This document shows, piece by piece, positions 26,412-34,024 of a stretch of 64,000 bases of DNA; the stretch's first letter is position 1, and each line of letters begins with the position of its first letter. The stretch is taken from assembly GCA_965183835.1 (NCBI GenBank), contig CBCYME010000013.1:76343-140342 (forward strand), written 5' to 3'. The position numbers were made by a program, and so were the translations under genes. The notes below the pieces were generated by a model. It had not been told where the DNA came from. It made no database searches and was given only the letters and a program-made list of their open reading frames with translations. This DNA is from OMPR01 sp965183835. GTDB taxonomy: Bacteria > Pseudomonadota > Alphaproteobacteria > Rhodobacterales > Rhodobacteraceae.

Positions 26412-26762
26412 CTATTCGATATCCCAGTCATCGTCATCAGACACGTCCCCGATCGCCATCCAGGCGACGCGTACGCGTGCGACACGGGTGTCCGCCCAGG
26501 TGCGGAACACGATGTCAAAACCTGTGGGCGATATTTGCTCGGCTGTGACCTCGGCTCGCACTGCATAAGTCGTGTCGACATCCCACAAAGATATGTGCGC
26601 CTGCACAGCCGGGGGGGATCGAAATGGCTCTTGAAAGGTGACCGTCTGACGTCTTTCGCGTGTCCCGGATCCGGTCCACATCTCTCCCCCATCTTCGAAA
26701 TCTGAAAAAAGGGGCTCATCGCCCTGAGCGATGCCAATGGGGTGGGTTCTAAAAAACTTCAT
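26412..26762 (-). CDS. H-type lectin domain protein
   Basis: A 116-residue protein whose residues about 35-105 match the H-type lectin fold known from snail agglutinins and discoidin: TVTFQEPFRSPPAVQAHIS, FDIVFRTWADTRVARVRVAWMAIG. No signal peptide is visible, so secretion is uncertain. The C-terminus is very acidic (DVSDDDDWDIE). It lies downstream of the ATP synthase operon beyond that operon's terminator. Sugar binding is inferred from the fold only. Confidence 0.82.
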   Translation of the reverse strand: MKFFRTHPIGIAQGDEPLFSDFEDGGEMWTGSGTRERRQTVTFQEPFRSPPAVQAHISLWDVDTTYAVRAEVTAEQISPTGFDIVFRTWADTRVARVRVAWMAIGDVSDDDDWDIE

Positions 26763-26823
26763 CTTGTCATTCTAATCTTCAAGCTCGGCCTTGTGGCGCA
26801 ATCTACGGCAGACCAAAAAACAC

Positions 26824-26852
26824 AAAAAAAGCCGGCCCCGTCAAGGGCCGAC
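26824..26852 (-). terminator. Rho-independent terminator of the atp operon
   Basis: On the minus strand an 8-bp stem (GTCGGCCC/GGGCCGGC, one wobble) is followed by seven T, 27 bp after the atpC stop codon. Confidence 0.9.
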
Positions 26853-26878
26853 TTTCTATTCGTTCTCTAAGGCGCCTA

Positions 26879-27283
26879 TCACAGGCTCATATGGGTGCCG
26901 AGGGCTTCCATATCAGCCAACAACTTGGCGGCCTCATCTACGATGCTTGGGTGCGCCTGGGCAGCCTCATGCGATGCGCGCGCTTCGGCGATCAACTCGT
27001 CGACATGTGCGCGTGTCACTTCGGATACCGGCGTTGCTTTTTCAGCCAGCACGGACAGGGAGCCTGCGCCAATCTCAGCGAAACCGCCGGTTACCAGGTA
27101 TTCGCTGGAACCTTCGGGGCCTTCGATCCGCAGGATGCCCGGACGCAAGGTGGTGATGGTCGGAGCATGATCAGGCATTGCTGTCATGTCGCCATCAGCG
27201 CCAGGGATCTGCACCGCACTCACCTGAAGCGAAGCAAGGCTCCGCTCTGGTGAGACAAGGTCAAATTGCATGGTATCGGCCAT
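26879..27283 (-). CDS. atpC: ATP synthase F1 epsilon subunit
   Basis: A 134-residue subunit of the central stalk that couples rotation and inhibits ATP hydrolysis. The beta-sandwich part has MQFDLVSPERSL and GDMTAMPDHAPTITTLRPG; the C-terminal helical hairpin runs from about residue 90. Last gene of atpHAGDC, 12 bp after atpD. Confidence 0.97.
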   Translation of the reverse strand: MADTMQFDLVSPERSLASLQVSAVQIPGADGDMTAMPDHAPTITTLRPGILRIEGPEGSSEYLVTGGFAEIGAGSLSVLAEKATPVSEVTRAHVDELIAEARASHEAAQAHPSIVDEAAKLLADMEALGTHMSL

Positions 27284-27295
27284 CAGGTATACTCC

Positions 27296-28720
27296 TTAGG
27301 CGGCTTCAGCAGCCATTTTTTCGGCTTTTGCGATCACTTCGTCAATGCCGCCAACCATCAGGAAGGCCGCTTCGGGAAGGTGATCGTATTCGCCAGCCAC
27401 AACAGCTTTGAACGATGCGATGGTCACGTCCAGAGGAACCTGAACACCGGGCGAACCGGTAAAGACCTGAGCAACGTCAAACGGCTGCGACATGAAACGT
27501 TCGATCTTACGCGCACGGGTCACGGTCAGTTTGTCTTCTTCTGACAGTTCGTCCATGCCGAGGATCGCGATGATATCCTGAAGCGATTTGTAACGCTGAA
27601 GGATCTGCTGAACTTCGGTCGCAACCGCATAGTGCTCTTCACCAACGATCGAGGGGTCAAGCAGACGCGATGTCGAATCGAGCGGGTCAACCGCAGGGTA
27701 GATACCCTTTTCCGAGATCGCACGGTTAAGAACGGTGGTCGCGTCCAAGTGAGCAAACGAAGTGGCCGGCGCAGGGTCGGTCAAGTCATCCGCGGGAACG
27801 TATACGGCCTGAACCGATGTAATCGAACCGGCTTTGGTCGATGTAATACGTTCCTGCATCTGGCCCATGTCAGTCGCCAATGTTGGCTGATAGCCAACCG
27901 CCGAAGGAATACGACCCAACAGAGCCGAAACTTCGGAACCAGCCTGAGTAAAGCGGAAGATGTTGTCCACAAAGAACAGAACGTCTGCACCAGTCTCGTC
28001 GCGGAACTGTTCCGCCAGAGTCAGACCCGACAGAGCAATACGCATACGCGCACCTGGAGGCTCGTTCATCTGGCCGTAAACCAGAGCAATTTTCGAGTCT
28101 TCCAGTTTCTCAGGAACGATAACGCCGGATTCGATCATCTCGTGGTAAAGGTCGTTACCTTCACGCGTACGCTCACCAACACCCGCGAACACGGACACGC
28201 CCGAGTGCACTTTGGCGATGTTGTTGATCAGTTCCATGATCAGAACGGTTTTGCCAACACCGGCACCACCGAACAGACCAATTTTACCACCCTTGGCGTA
28301 AGGCGCCAACAGGTCAACAACCTTAATACCGGTAACCAGAACTTCGGATTCAGTTGCCTGATCCGCAAATGCTGGCGCATCCTGGTGGATGGCACGGGTT
28401 TCGGTTGTTTCAACAGGACCTTTTTCGTCGATGGGCTCGCCCACAACGTTCAGGATCCGGCCGAGCGTCGCGGTGCCAACTGGAACCATGATCGGCTGAC
28501 CAAGGTCGGTCACTTCGGCGCCGCGAACGAGGCCTTCGGACGCGTCCATCGCAATGGTACGGACTGTGTTTTCGCCAAGGTGCTGAGCAACTTCCAACAC
28601 CAGCTTTTTGCCGTTGTTGGTGGTTTCCAGCGCGTTCAGAATTTCAGGCAGTGCATCATCGAACTGGACGTCAACGACGGCCCCGATGATCTGCGTGACT
28701 TTGCCTTTTGCATTCGCCAT
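27296..28720 (-). CDS. atpD: ATP synthase F1 beta subunit
   Basis: A 474-residue catalytic subunit. The Walker A motif GGAGVGKTVL, the catalytic-Glu segment GVGERTREGNDLY, and ALLGRIPSAVGYQPTLATDMG are all present. Length is standard. Located between atpG (17-bp gap) and atpC. Confidence 0.99.
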   Translation of the reverse strand: MANAKGKVTQIIGAVVDVQFDDALPEILNALETTNNGKKLVLEVAQHLGENTVRTIAMDASEGLVRGAEVTDLGQPIMVPVGTATLGRILNVVGEPIDEKGPVETTETRAIHQDAPAFADQATESEVLVTGIKVVDLLAPYAKGGKIGLFGGAGVGKTVLIMELINNIAKVHSGVSVFAGVGERTREGNDLYHEMIESGVIVPEKLEDSKIALVYGQMNEPPGARMRIALSGLTLAEQFRDETGADVLFFVDNIFRFTQAGSEVSALLGRIPSAVGYQPTLATDMGQMQERITSTKAGSITSVQAVYVPADDLTDPAPATSFAHLDATTVLNRAISEKGIYPAVDPLDSTSRLLDPSIVGEEHYAVATEVQQILQRYKSLQDIIAILGMDELSEEDKLTVTRARKIERFMSQPFDVAQVFTGSPGVQVPLDVTIASFKAVVAGEYDHLPEAAFLMVGGIDEVIAKAEKMAAEAA

Positions 28721-28737
28721 GTTTCGTCTCCGGTTTC

Positions 28738-29613
28738 TTAAAGCGCCTCAGCGCCCGAAATAATTTCAATCAGCTCGTTGGTGATCACGGCCTGACGCGA
28801 GCGGTTGTATTGGATCGTCAATTTGTCGATCATTTCTCCTGCGTTACGGGTCGCGTTGTCCATCGCGCTCATCCGGGCACCCTGTTCAGATGCGCCATTC
28901 TCCAGCAGAGCGGAGAAGATCTGGGTCGCAACACCACGGGGCAGCAGATCAGCCAAAATGGCTTCTTCGCTGGGCTCGTAGTCATAAAGCGCCGTATCTC
29001 CATCACCCTCAACTTCGTCGAACGAAGCTGGAATGATCTGCTGAGCGGTTGGGATTTGTGTCACAACATTCACGAACTTCGCGTAGAAGATCGTTGCAAC
29101 ATCAAACTCTTCGGCATCAAAGCGCGCCAGGATGTCCTTTGCGATGTCTTGCGCATTGGAATATCCCAAACGCTTAACTTCGCTCAGGTCAACGTGACCC
29201 ACAAAGAATTCCCCCAAATCCCGTTTGATCGCATCGCGGCCTTTTTTGCCCACGGTGAGAACTTTTACGGTCTTGCCCTGCGCCTGCAGCTCAGCTGCTT
29301 TGGCACGGGCGAGTTTGGAGATGTTGCCGTTGAAGCCGCCACAAAGGCCGCGTTCAGCAGTCATGACAACCAACAGATGAACCTGATCGCTACCGGTTCC
29401 CCGGAGCAATTTGGGGGCGCTATCGCTGCTCCCAACCGACGCAGCCAAACCCGCCATAACCGCGTTGAAACGCGCGGTATAGGGGCGTGATGCCTCGGCA
29501 GCCTCTTGGGCGCGGCGCAATTTTGCGGCCGCGACCATCTGCATGGCTTTGGTGATCTTGCGGGTCGATTTGACCGACTCGATCCTGTTTTTAAGGTCCT
29601 TTAGACTTGGCAT
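28738..29613 (-). CDS. atpG: ATP synthase F1 gamma subunit
   Basis: A 291-residue rotor shaft. The N-terminal helix has RIESVKSTRKITKAMQMVAAAKLRRAQ (both ends conserved), and the C-terminal helix has MSAMDNATRNAGEMIDKL. The family-typical ERGLCGGFN is intact. It lies 12 bp after atpA. Confidence 0.98.
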   Translation of the reverse strand: MPSLKDLKNRIESVKSTRKITKAMQMVAAAKLRRAQEAAEASRPYTARFNAVMAGLAASVGSSDSAPKLLRGTGSDQVHLLVVMTAERGLCGGFNGNISKLARAKAAELQAQGKTVKVLTVGKKGRDAIKRDLGEFFVGHVDLSEVKRLGYSNAQDIAKDILARFDAEEFDVATIFYAKFVNVVTQIPTAQQIIPASFDEVEGDGDTALYDYEPSEEAILADLLPRGVATQIFSALLENGASEQGARMSAMDNATRNAGEMIDKLTIQYNRSRQAVITNELIEIISGAEAL

Positions 29614-29625
29614 TGCCGCGTCTCC

Positions 29626-31164
29626 TTAAGCGAAGGTTGCGGCGAATTCGTCCAGAGCAGCCTTGATCTTATCCGCAGCGTCACCCTTGATCTTGGGATC
29701 TTCGTTGGTGATCCAGTCCAGCAGATCCTGGTGCTTGCCACGCAGGTGCGCCAGCAGGCCAGCCTCATAACGGGTCACATCGTTTACATCGATTTTGTCG
29801 AGGTAAGCGTTGGTACCAGCAAAGATGACGCAAACGATTTCAGCGTTGGTCAGCGGTGCGTACTGTGGCTGTTTCATCAGCTCGGTCAGACGGGCACCAC
29901 GGTTCAGCAATTGCTGAGTGGCGGCGTCGAGGTCGGAACCAAACTGCGCAAAGGCAGCCATTTCACGGTACTGAGCCAGTTCCAGTTTCACCGGACCCGC
30001 AACCGACTTCATCGAGTTGGTTTGAGCCGACGAACCCACACGAGAAACCGACAGACCGGTGTTCACAGCAGGACGGATACCTTGGTAGAACAGTTCAGTT
30101 TCCAAGAAGATCTGACCGTCGGTGATCGAAATCACGTTGGTTGGAATAAACGCGGAAACGTCACCACCTTGGGTTTCAATAACGGGCAGCGCGGTCAAAG
30201 AACCGGAACCGTTATCTTCGTTCAGCTTGGCCGAACGCTCCAGCAGGCGGGAGTGAAGATAGAAAACGTCACCTGGGTAAGCTTCACGTCCGGGTGGACG
30301 ACGCAGCAGCAAGGACATCTGACGATAAGACACGGCCTGTTTGGACAAGTCATCATAGATGATCAGAGCGTGACGGCCGTTGTCGCGGAAGAATTCCGCC
30401 ATCGCGGTCGCAGCGTAGGGGGCGAGGAACTGCATAGGCGCAGGATCCGAAGCAGTCGCAGCAACAACGATCGAATATTCAATCGCGCCGGACTCTTCGA
30501 GCTTTTTAACCAGCTGAGCAACAGTCGAACGTTTCTGACCGATCGCAACGTACACACAGTACAGTTTTTTGCTCTCGTCGTCGCCAGCCGCTTCGTTGAC
30601 AGATTTCTGGTTCAGGATCGCGTCCAGAGCAACGGCAGTTTTACCGGTCTGACGGTCACCAATGATCAGCTCACGCTGGCCACGACCAATTGGGATCATC
30701 GCGTCAACTGATTTGAGGCCAGTCGCCATCGGCTCGTGAACCGATTTACGCGGGATAATGCCGGGCGCTTTAACGTCTGCAACGCCGCGCGCGGTGGATT
30801 CGATGGGACCTTTGCCGTCCAGGGGGTTGCCCAGGCCGTCAACAACACGACCCAGCAGACCGTTGCCGATTGGCACGTCCACGATCGAGTTGGTCCGCTT
30901 AACAGTATCGCCTTCTTTAATGTCCCGGTCGGAACCAAAGATAACCACACCAACGTTGTCTGTTTCCAGGTTCAGGGCCATGCCCATGATGCCACCTGGA
31001 AATTCGACCATTTCACCGGCCTGAACGTTGTCGAGACCATAAACGCGGGCGATACCATCGCCAACGCTCAGCACGCGACCGATTTCGGCCACTTCTGCGT
31101 CCTGACCAAAGTTCTTGATCTGGTCCTTCAGGATTGCAGAAATTTCTGCAGCTTGGATACCCAT
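29626..31164 (-). CDS. atpA: ATP synthase F1 alpha subunit
   Basis: A 512-residue non-catalytic nucleotide-binding subunit. Walker A is GDRQTGKTAVAL, and ALIIYDDLSKQA and LLLRRPPGREAYPGD are characteristic. It directly follows atpH on the minus strand with no gap. Confidence 0.99.
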   Translation of the reverse strand: MGIQAAEISAILKDQIKNFGQDAEVAEIGRVLSVGDGIARVYGLDNVQAGEMVEFPGGIMGMALNLETDNVGVVIFGSDRDIKEGDTVKRTNSIVDVPIGNGLLGRVVDGLGNPLDGKGPIESTARGVADVKAPGIIPRKSVHEPMATGLKSVDAMIPIGRGQRELIIGDRQTGKTAVALDAILNQKSVNEAAGDDESKKLYCVYVAIGQKRSTVAQLVKKLEESGAIEYSIVVAATASDPAPMQFLAPYAATAMAEFFRDNGRHALIIYDDLSKQAVSYRQMSLLLRRPPGREAYPGDVFYLHSRLLERSAKLNEDNGSGSLTALPVIETQGGDVSAFIPTNVISITDGQIFLETELFYQGIRPAVNTGLSVSRVGSSAQTNSMKSVAGPVKLELAQYREMAAFAQFGSDLDAATQQLLNRGARLTELMKQPQYAPLTNAEIVCVIFAGTNAYLDKIDVNDVTRYEAGLLAHLRGKHQDLLDWITNEDPKIKGDAADKIKAALDEFAATFA

Positions 31165-31725
31165 TTATCCGACCTCTTTCATTGCATTCTGGAGGGAGTT
31201 GAGCTTGGAGCGGATCGACGTATCGATCATCTTCGAGCCCACTTTAACGACAAGACCGCCAACGAGGCTTTCGTCGACGGTCGCATTGATTGTAACGGTT
31301 TTGCCAACACGCTCGGACAGCGTCTTTGACAGTTTTTCGACCTGAGTCTTGGTCAGCGCTTTGGCCGACGCGACATCAGCGGTGACTTCACCGCGTGCCT
31401 CTGCCAACTGATCACGCAGAGCGTTCAGCAGCTGAGGAACCACAAACAGGCGACGCTTTTGCGCCATCAGAGCCAGTGCGTTGCTCAGCACTGGATCCAA
31501 GCCCATCTTTCCGGCCACAGCCGAAATCGCGGCTTCTTGCTCAGCGCGAGTGACCAGCGGTGAGTTCACCAACTGACGCAGCTCTGCACTATCGCTCAAC
31601 GCGGCAGCCAAATCTTTGACACCGGTTTCAAGACCATCGAGGTTATTGTTCTCTTTCGCGATCTCAAAGATCGCGGTGGCATAGCGCGCAGCAATGCCTA
31701 CGGAAATCGAAGCTGGTTCGGACAC
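31165..31725 (-). CDS. atpH: ATP synthase F1 delta subunit
   Basis: A 186-residue stator subunit linking F1 to Fo. ISVGIAARYATAIFEIAKE is the N-terminal domain and the C-terminal portion has VGSKMIDTSIRSKLNSLQ. The start is a GTG at 31725 preceded by GGAAGGG; the upstream extension in the same frame is not family-like. First gene of atpHAGDC; the Fo genes are not in the window. Confidence 0.95.
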   Translation of the reverse strand: MSEPASISVGIAARYATAIFEIAKENNNLDGLETGVKDLAAALSDSAELRQLVNSPLVTRAEQEAAISAVAGKMGLDPVLSNALALMAQKRRLFVVPQLLNALRDQLAEARGEVTADVASAKALTKTQVEKLSKTLSERVGKTVTINATVDESLVGGLVVKVGSKMIDTSIRSKLNSLQNAMKEVG

Positions 31726-31790
31726 GTCCACCCTTCCGACAATTGGCCCCGGTTTCGCACACCACATACGTAGCCCGGGGGCGTGAAGAA

Positions 31791-31811
31791 GCCCCGCCAA
31801 AACGGCAGGGC
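31791..31811 (-). promoter_or_regulatory. Hairpin in the atp operon leader
   Basis: On the minus strand GCCCTGCC and GGCGGGGC pair (one wobble) with a 5-nt loop, followed by TTCTTC, in the roughly 125-nt leader before atpH. It may act as an attenuator or stabilise the leader. Confidence 0.4.
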
Positions 31812-31858
31812 ATCAAAATCAGCGTGGATGTAACAGAGCGCACCCAACCAAGCAACAT

Positions 31859-31886
31859 AGTATAGCGGTAACAGGTTTATCCACAA
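31859..31886 (-). promoter_or_regulatory. Predicted atp operon promoter overlapping a DnaA-box sequence
   Basis: On the minus strand TTGTGG and TATACT are 16 nt apart. TTATCCACA on the plus strand (31877-31885), a perfect DnaA box, covers most of the -35 element. Confidence 0.45.
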
Positions 31887-31889
31887 AGT

Positions 31890-32272
31890 GAGCATTTTCA
31901 ACGGGTTAACAAAACTGCGACCCTTTGCACCGGCTTTGGACTTGAAAAATGTTACTAAAACTCAGGTTTTTTCGATTCTTGTGATGGATTCCCTCGCGTC
32001 ACACCTCCAACTGGCATCTTCGATAAGTCCAGTTCTTAAGCCTTTCGCACCCTACATGTCGCGAAAATCCACCTGAGCGACGGGTCCCGATTGTGGGCAA
32101 ACTGCGGACGCTCGAAAAACAACTAGGGTAAGGTCGCCTATACTCACGAGATTGCCGATTTTGACGAAGAAGCAGTATCAGCGCAGCAGCTCACATTGGC
32201 AGGCGTTCGAGCTATGAGCGGCAACGCCACACGCTTAGTTCAGATCCACTTTGGAACATTTTGAGCGATGAC
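31890..32272. other. Gene-free stretch; possible decayed coding sequence
   Basis: No intact gene. On the plus strand 32126-32263 is an open stretch ending in TGA whose translation looks protein-like (THEIADFDEEA, TLAGVRAMSGNATRLVQIHF) but has no start and no family I recognise. On the minus strand around 31980-32050, the frames DASWRCDARESIT and KNWTYRRC faintly recall the N-terminus of IS5-type transposases. Both resemblances are weak. Confidence 0.25.
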
Positions 32273-33019
32273 TTAGGCGGGCTTGGGGCGCGGATTGGAC
32301 AAACCTTCGAGAATGCGAATACCGGACGGGGCCTTATCCCGGATCTTGGCCCCGCTTGGAGGGTGCAAGCGTTTGCTTGCCTCAACGATAAAGACCCCAC
32401 CTGCCATGATTGTCGGAACACGGGTGCCGGTCCGCTCTAACAAGGCGCCTGATTTGAGCCAGAACCGCTTAGACGACGGAGGCTGGTACAGCGCGGAACA
32501 ATGGAATTCCGGCAAGAACTCATGAATCCGCAGCTGCGTTTCCAATTGCCCCAAGGAATACGGTCGCCCAAACCCAAACGGCGTCTTATCAGATCGCGAC
32601 CAGAGCCCGGCCCGGTTGGGCACAATGAACAGCGCCTTACCACCCGGCCCTAGAACGCGCCAACATTCCTCTAGCAATTGCGAGGGCCGCTCGGACGTTT
32701 CCAGGCCATGCATAACGATCAGCTTATCAACGTGGCCGGTATCGATCGGCCATTTGGTTTCTTCGGTCAGAACCGAAACATTTGCCATGCCAGCAGGCCA
32801 AGCCATCACCCCTTGGGGTCCCGGCATCAGACCAATCACGCGCCGTGCATGTGACAGATAGGGGCGCAGCAGAGGCACGGCAAACCCAAAGCCGGCAACC
32901 GTTTGACCATTGGCCTCGGGCCAGATTTCCAACACCCGGTCGCGAATAGATCTTTGCGCAGCCCGCCCCAGCGTGCTGCGATAATAGAAATTCCTCAGAT
33001 CTTGTACATCAAGGTGCAT
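32273..33019 (-). CDS. Class I SAM-dependent methyltransferase
   Basis: A 248-residue protein. The glycine-rich site is shifted to VAGFGFAVPLL rather than the usual DxGxGxG, with VLTEETKWPIDTGHVDKLIVMHGLE as the core and ECWRVLGPGGKALFIVPNR as the post-motif helix/strand, the clearest signature. It is divergent from gloB, an order that recurs in Rhodobacteraceae as I recall. The substrate is unknown. Confidence 0.85.
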   Translation of the reverse strand: MHLDVQDLRNFYYRSTLGRAAQRSIRDRVLEIWPEANGQTVAGFGFAVPLLRPYLSHARRVIGLMPGPQGVMAWPAGMANVSVLTEETKWPIDTGHVDKLIVMHGLETSERPSQLLEECWRVLGPGGKALFIVPNRAGLWSRSDKTPFGFGRPYSLGQLETQLRIHEFLPEFHCSALYQPPSSKRFWLKSGALLERTGTRVPTIMAGGVFIVEASKRLHPPSGAKIRDKAPSGIRILEGLSNPRPKPA

Positions 33020-33081
33020 TGCAGGTGCCTGTGTGATCGGCCAGATTAAAGGTCACTCTAGCAATGAAGGAGCAAAAGACC

Positions 33082-33849
33082 ATGCCTCTCGAGATCCTAA
33101 CTATTCCATGTCTCAGCGACAACTATGCCTTTATTGCCCATGATGCGGCAAGCGGAGAAACCGCCCTGATTGATGCCCCCGAAGCTGCCCCTATTTTGGC
33201 CGCACTTGGCGAACGCAATTGGCGCTTGAGCCACGTCCTGCTCACGCACCACCATTGGGACCATGTCGAAGGTTTGGATGATATTCTAAAGACACATCCC
33301 GCCAAGGTAGTCGGAGCGGCCGAGGATGCCCATCGCCTGCCGCCCTTGGATGTAGCTGTTCGCGAGGGGGATGAGCTGACATTTGGTGGCGAGCCGATAC
33401 AGGTTCTGGATGTGTCCGGGCATACCGTCGGTCATATCGCCTTTCACATGCCCGAGAGTGCCGCCGTTTTCACAGCTGATAGCCTGATGGCTTTGGGGTG
33501 TGGGCGTTTGTTCGAGGGAACGCCTGCGCAAATGTGGGACTCGCTGAGCAAACTGGCCGCCCTGCCCGCCGAAACCGTTGTCTATTCTGGGCATGAATAT
33601 ACCCAATCAAACGGGCGCTTTGCTGAAACCGTTGACCCGCACAACCCTGATTTGAAAACACGCATTGCGGATATCGCTGCTGCACGGACCGCGGGAAAAG
33701 CCACAGTTCCCTCTACTTTGTCGCTGGAATTGGCAACCAACCCCTTTTTGCGAGCCCAAGACCCCGCTATTAAGGCGCACTTGGGCATGGAAGAGGCCGA
33801 TGCAGCGGCGGTTTTCACCGAAATTCGCGCCCGCAAAGATCGCTTCTAA
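33082..33849 (+). CDS. gloB: Hydroxyacylglutathione hydrolase (glyoxalase II)
   Basis: A 255-residue metallo-beta-lactamase-fold enzyme that hydrolyses S-lactoylglutathione to lactate and glutathione. The binuclear metal motif is THHHWDH, with further ligands in DVSGHTVGHIAF, FTADSLMALGCGRLFEGT and SGHEYTQSN. The C-terminal helical substrate-binding domain is present. The start at 33082 follows AAGGAG; the ATG six codons earlier overlaps this ribosome site. Confidence 0.96.
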   Translation: MPLEILTIPCLSDNYAFIAHDAASGETALIDAPEAAPILAALGERNWRLSHVLLTHHHWDHVEGLDDILKTHPAKVVGAAEDAHRLPPLDVAVREGDELTFGGEPIQVLDVSGHTVGHIAFHMPESAAVFTADSLMALGCGRLFEGTPAQMWDSLSKLAALPAETVVYSGHEYTQSNGRFAETVDPHNPDLKTRIADIAAARTAGKATVPSTLSLELATNPFLRAQDPAIKAHLGMEEADAAAVFTEIRARKDRF

Positions 33850-34024
33850 TACCCTATACACAGGACTTCACAGCCGCACTCACAGGAAATGTGACCCTAA
33901 AATGAAAGAAAACCCTTGAAGCTGCGGCGCTATCAACCAAACTCTAATACTATGAGGACATGGTTGGTCCGGGGGTTTGATCGCAAATCGTCCCCCTCCC
34001 GACCCAAGACAGAGGAGCACCCGC

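Noticed and set aside
31877..31885. Replication origin signalled by a DnaA box
   Set aside because: Only one perfect box was noticed, with no box cluster, no AT-rich unwinding region and no dnaA, parAB or gidA genes nearby.
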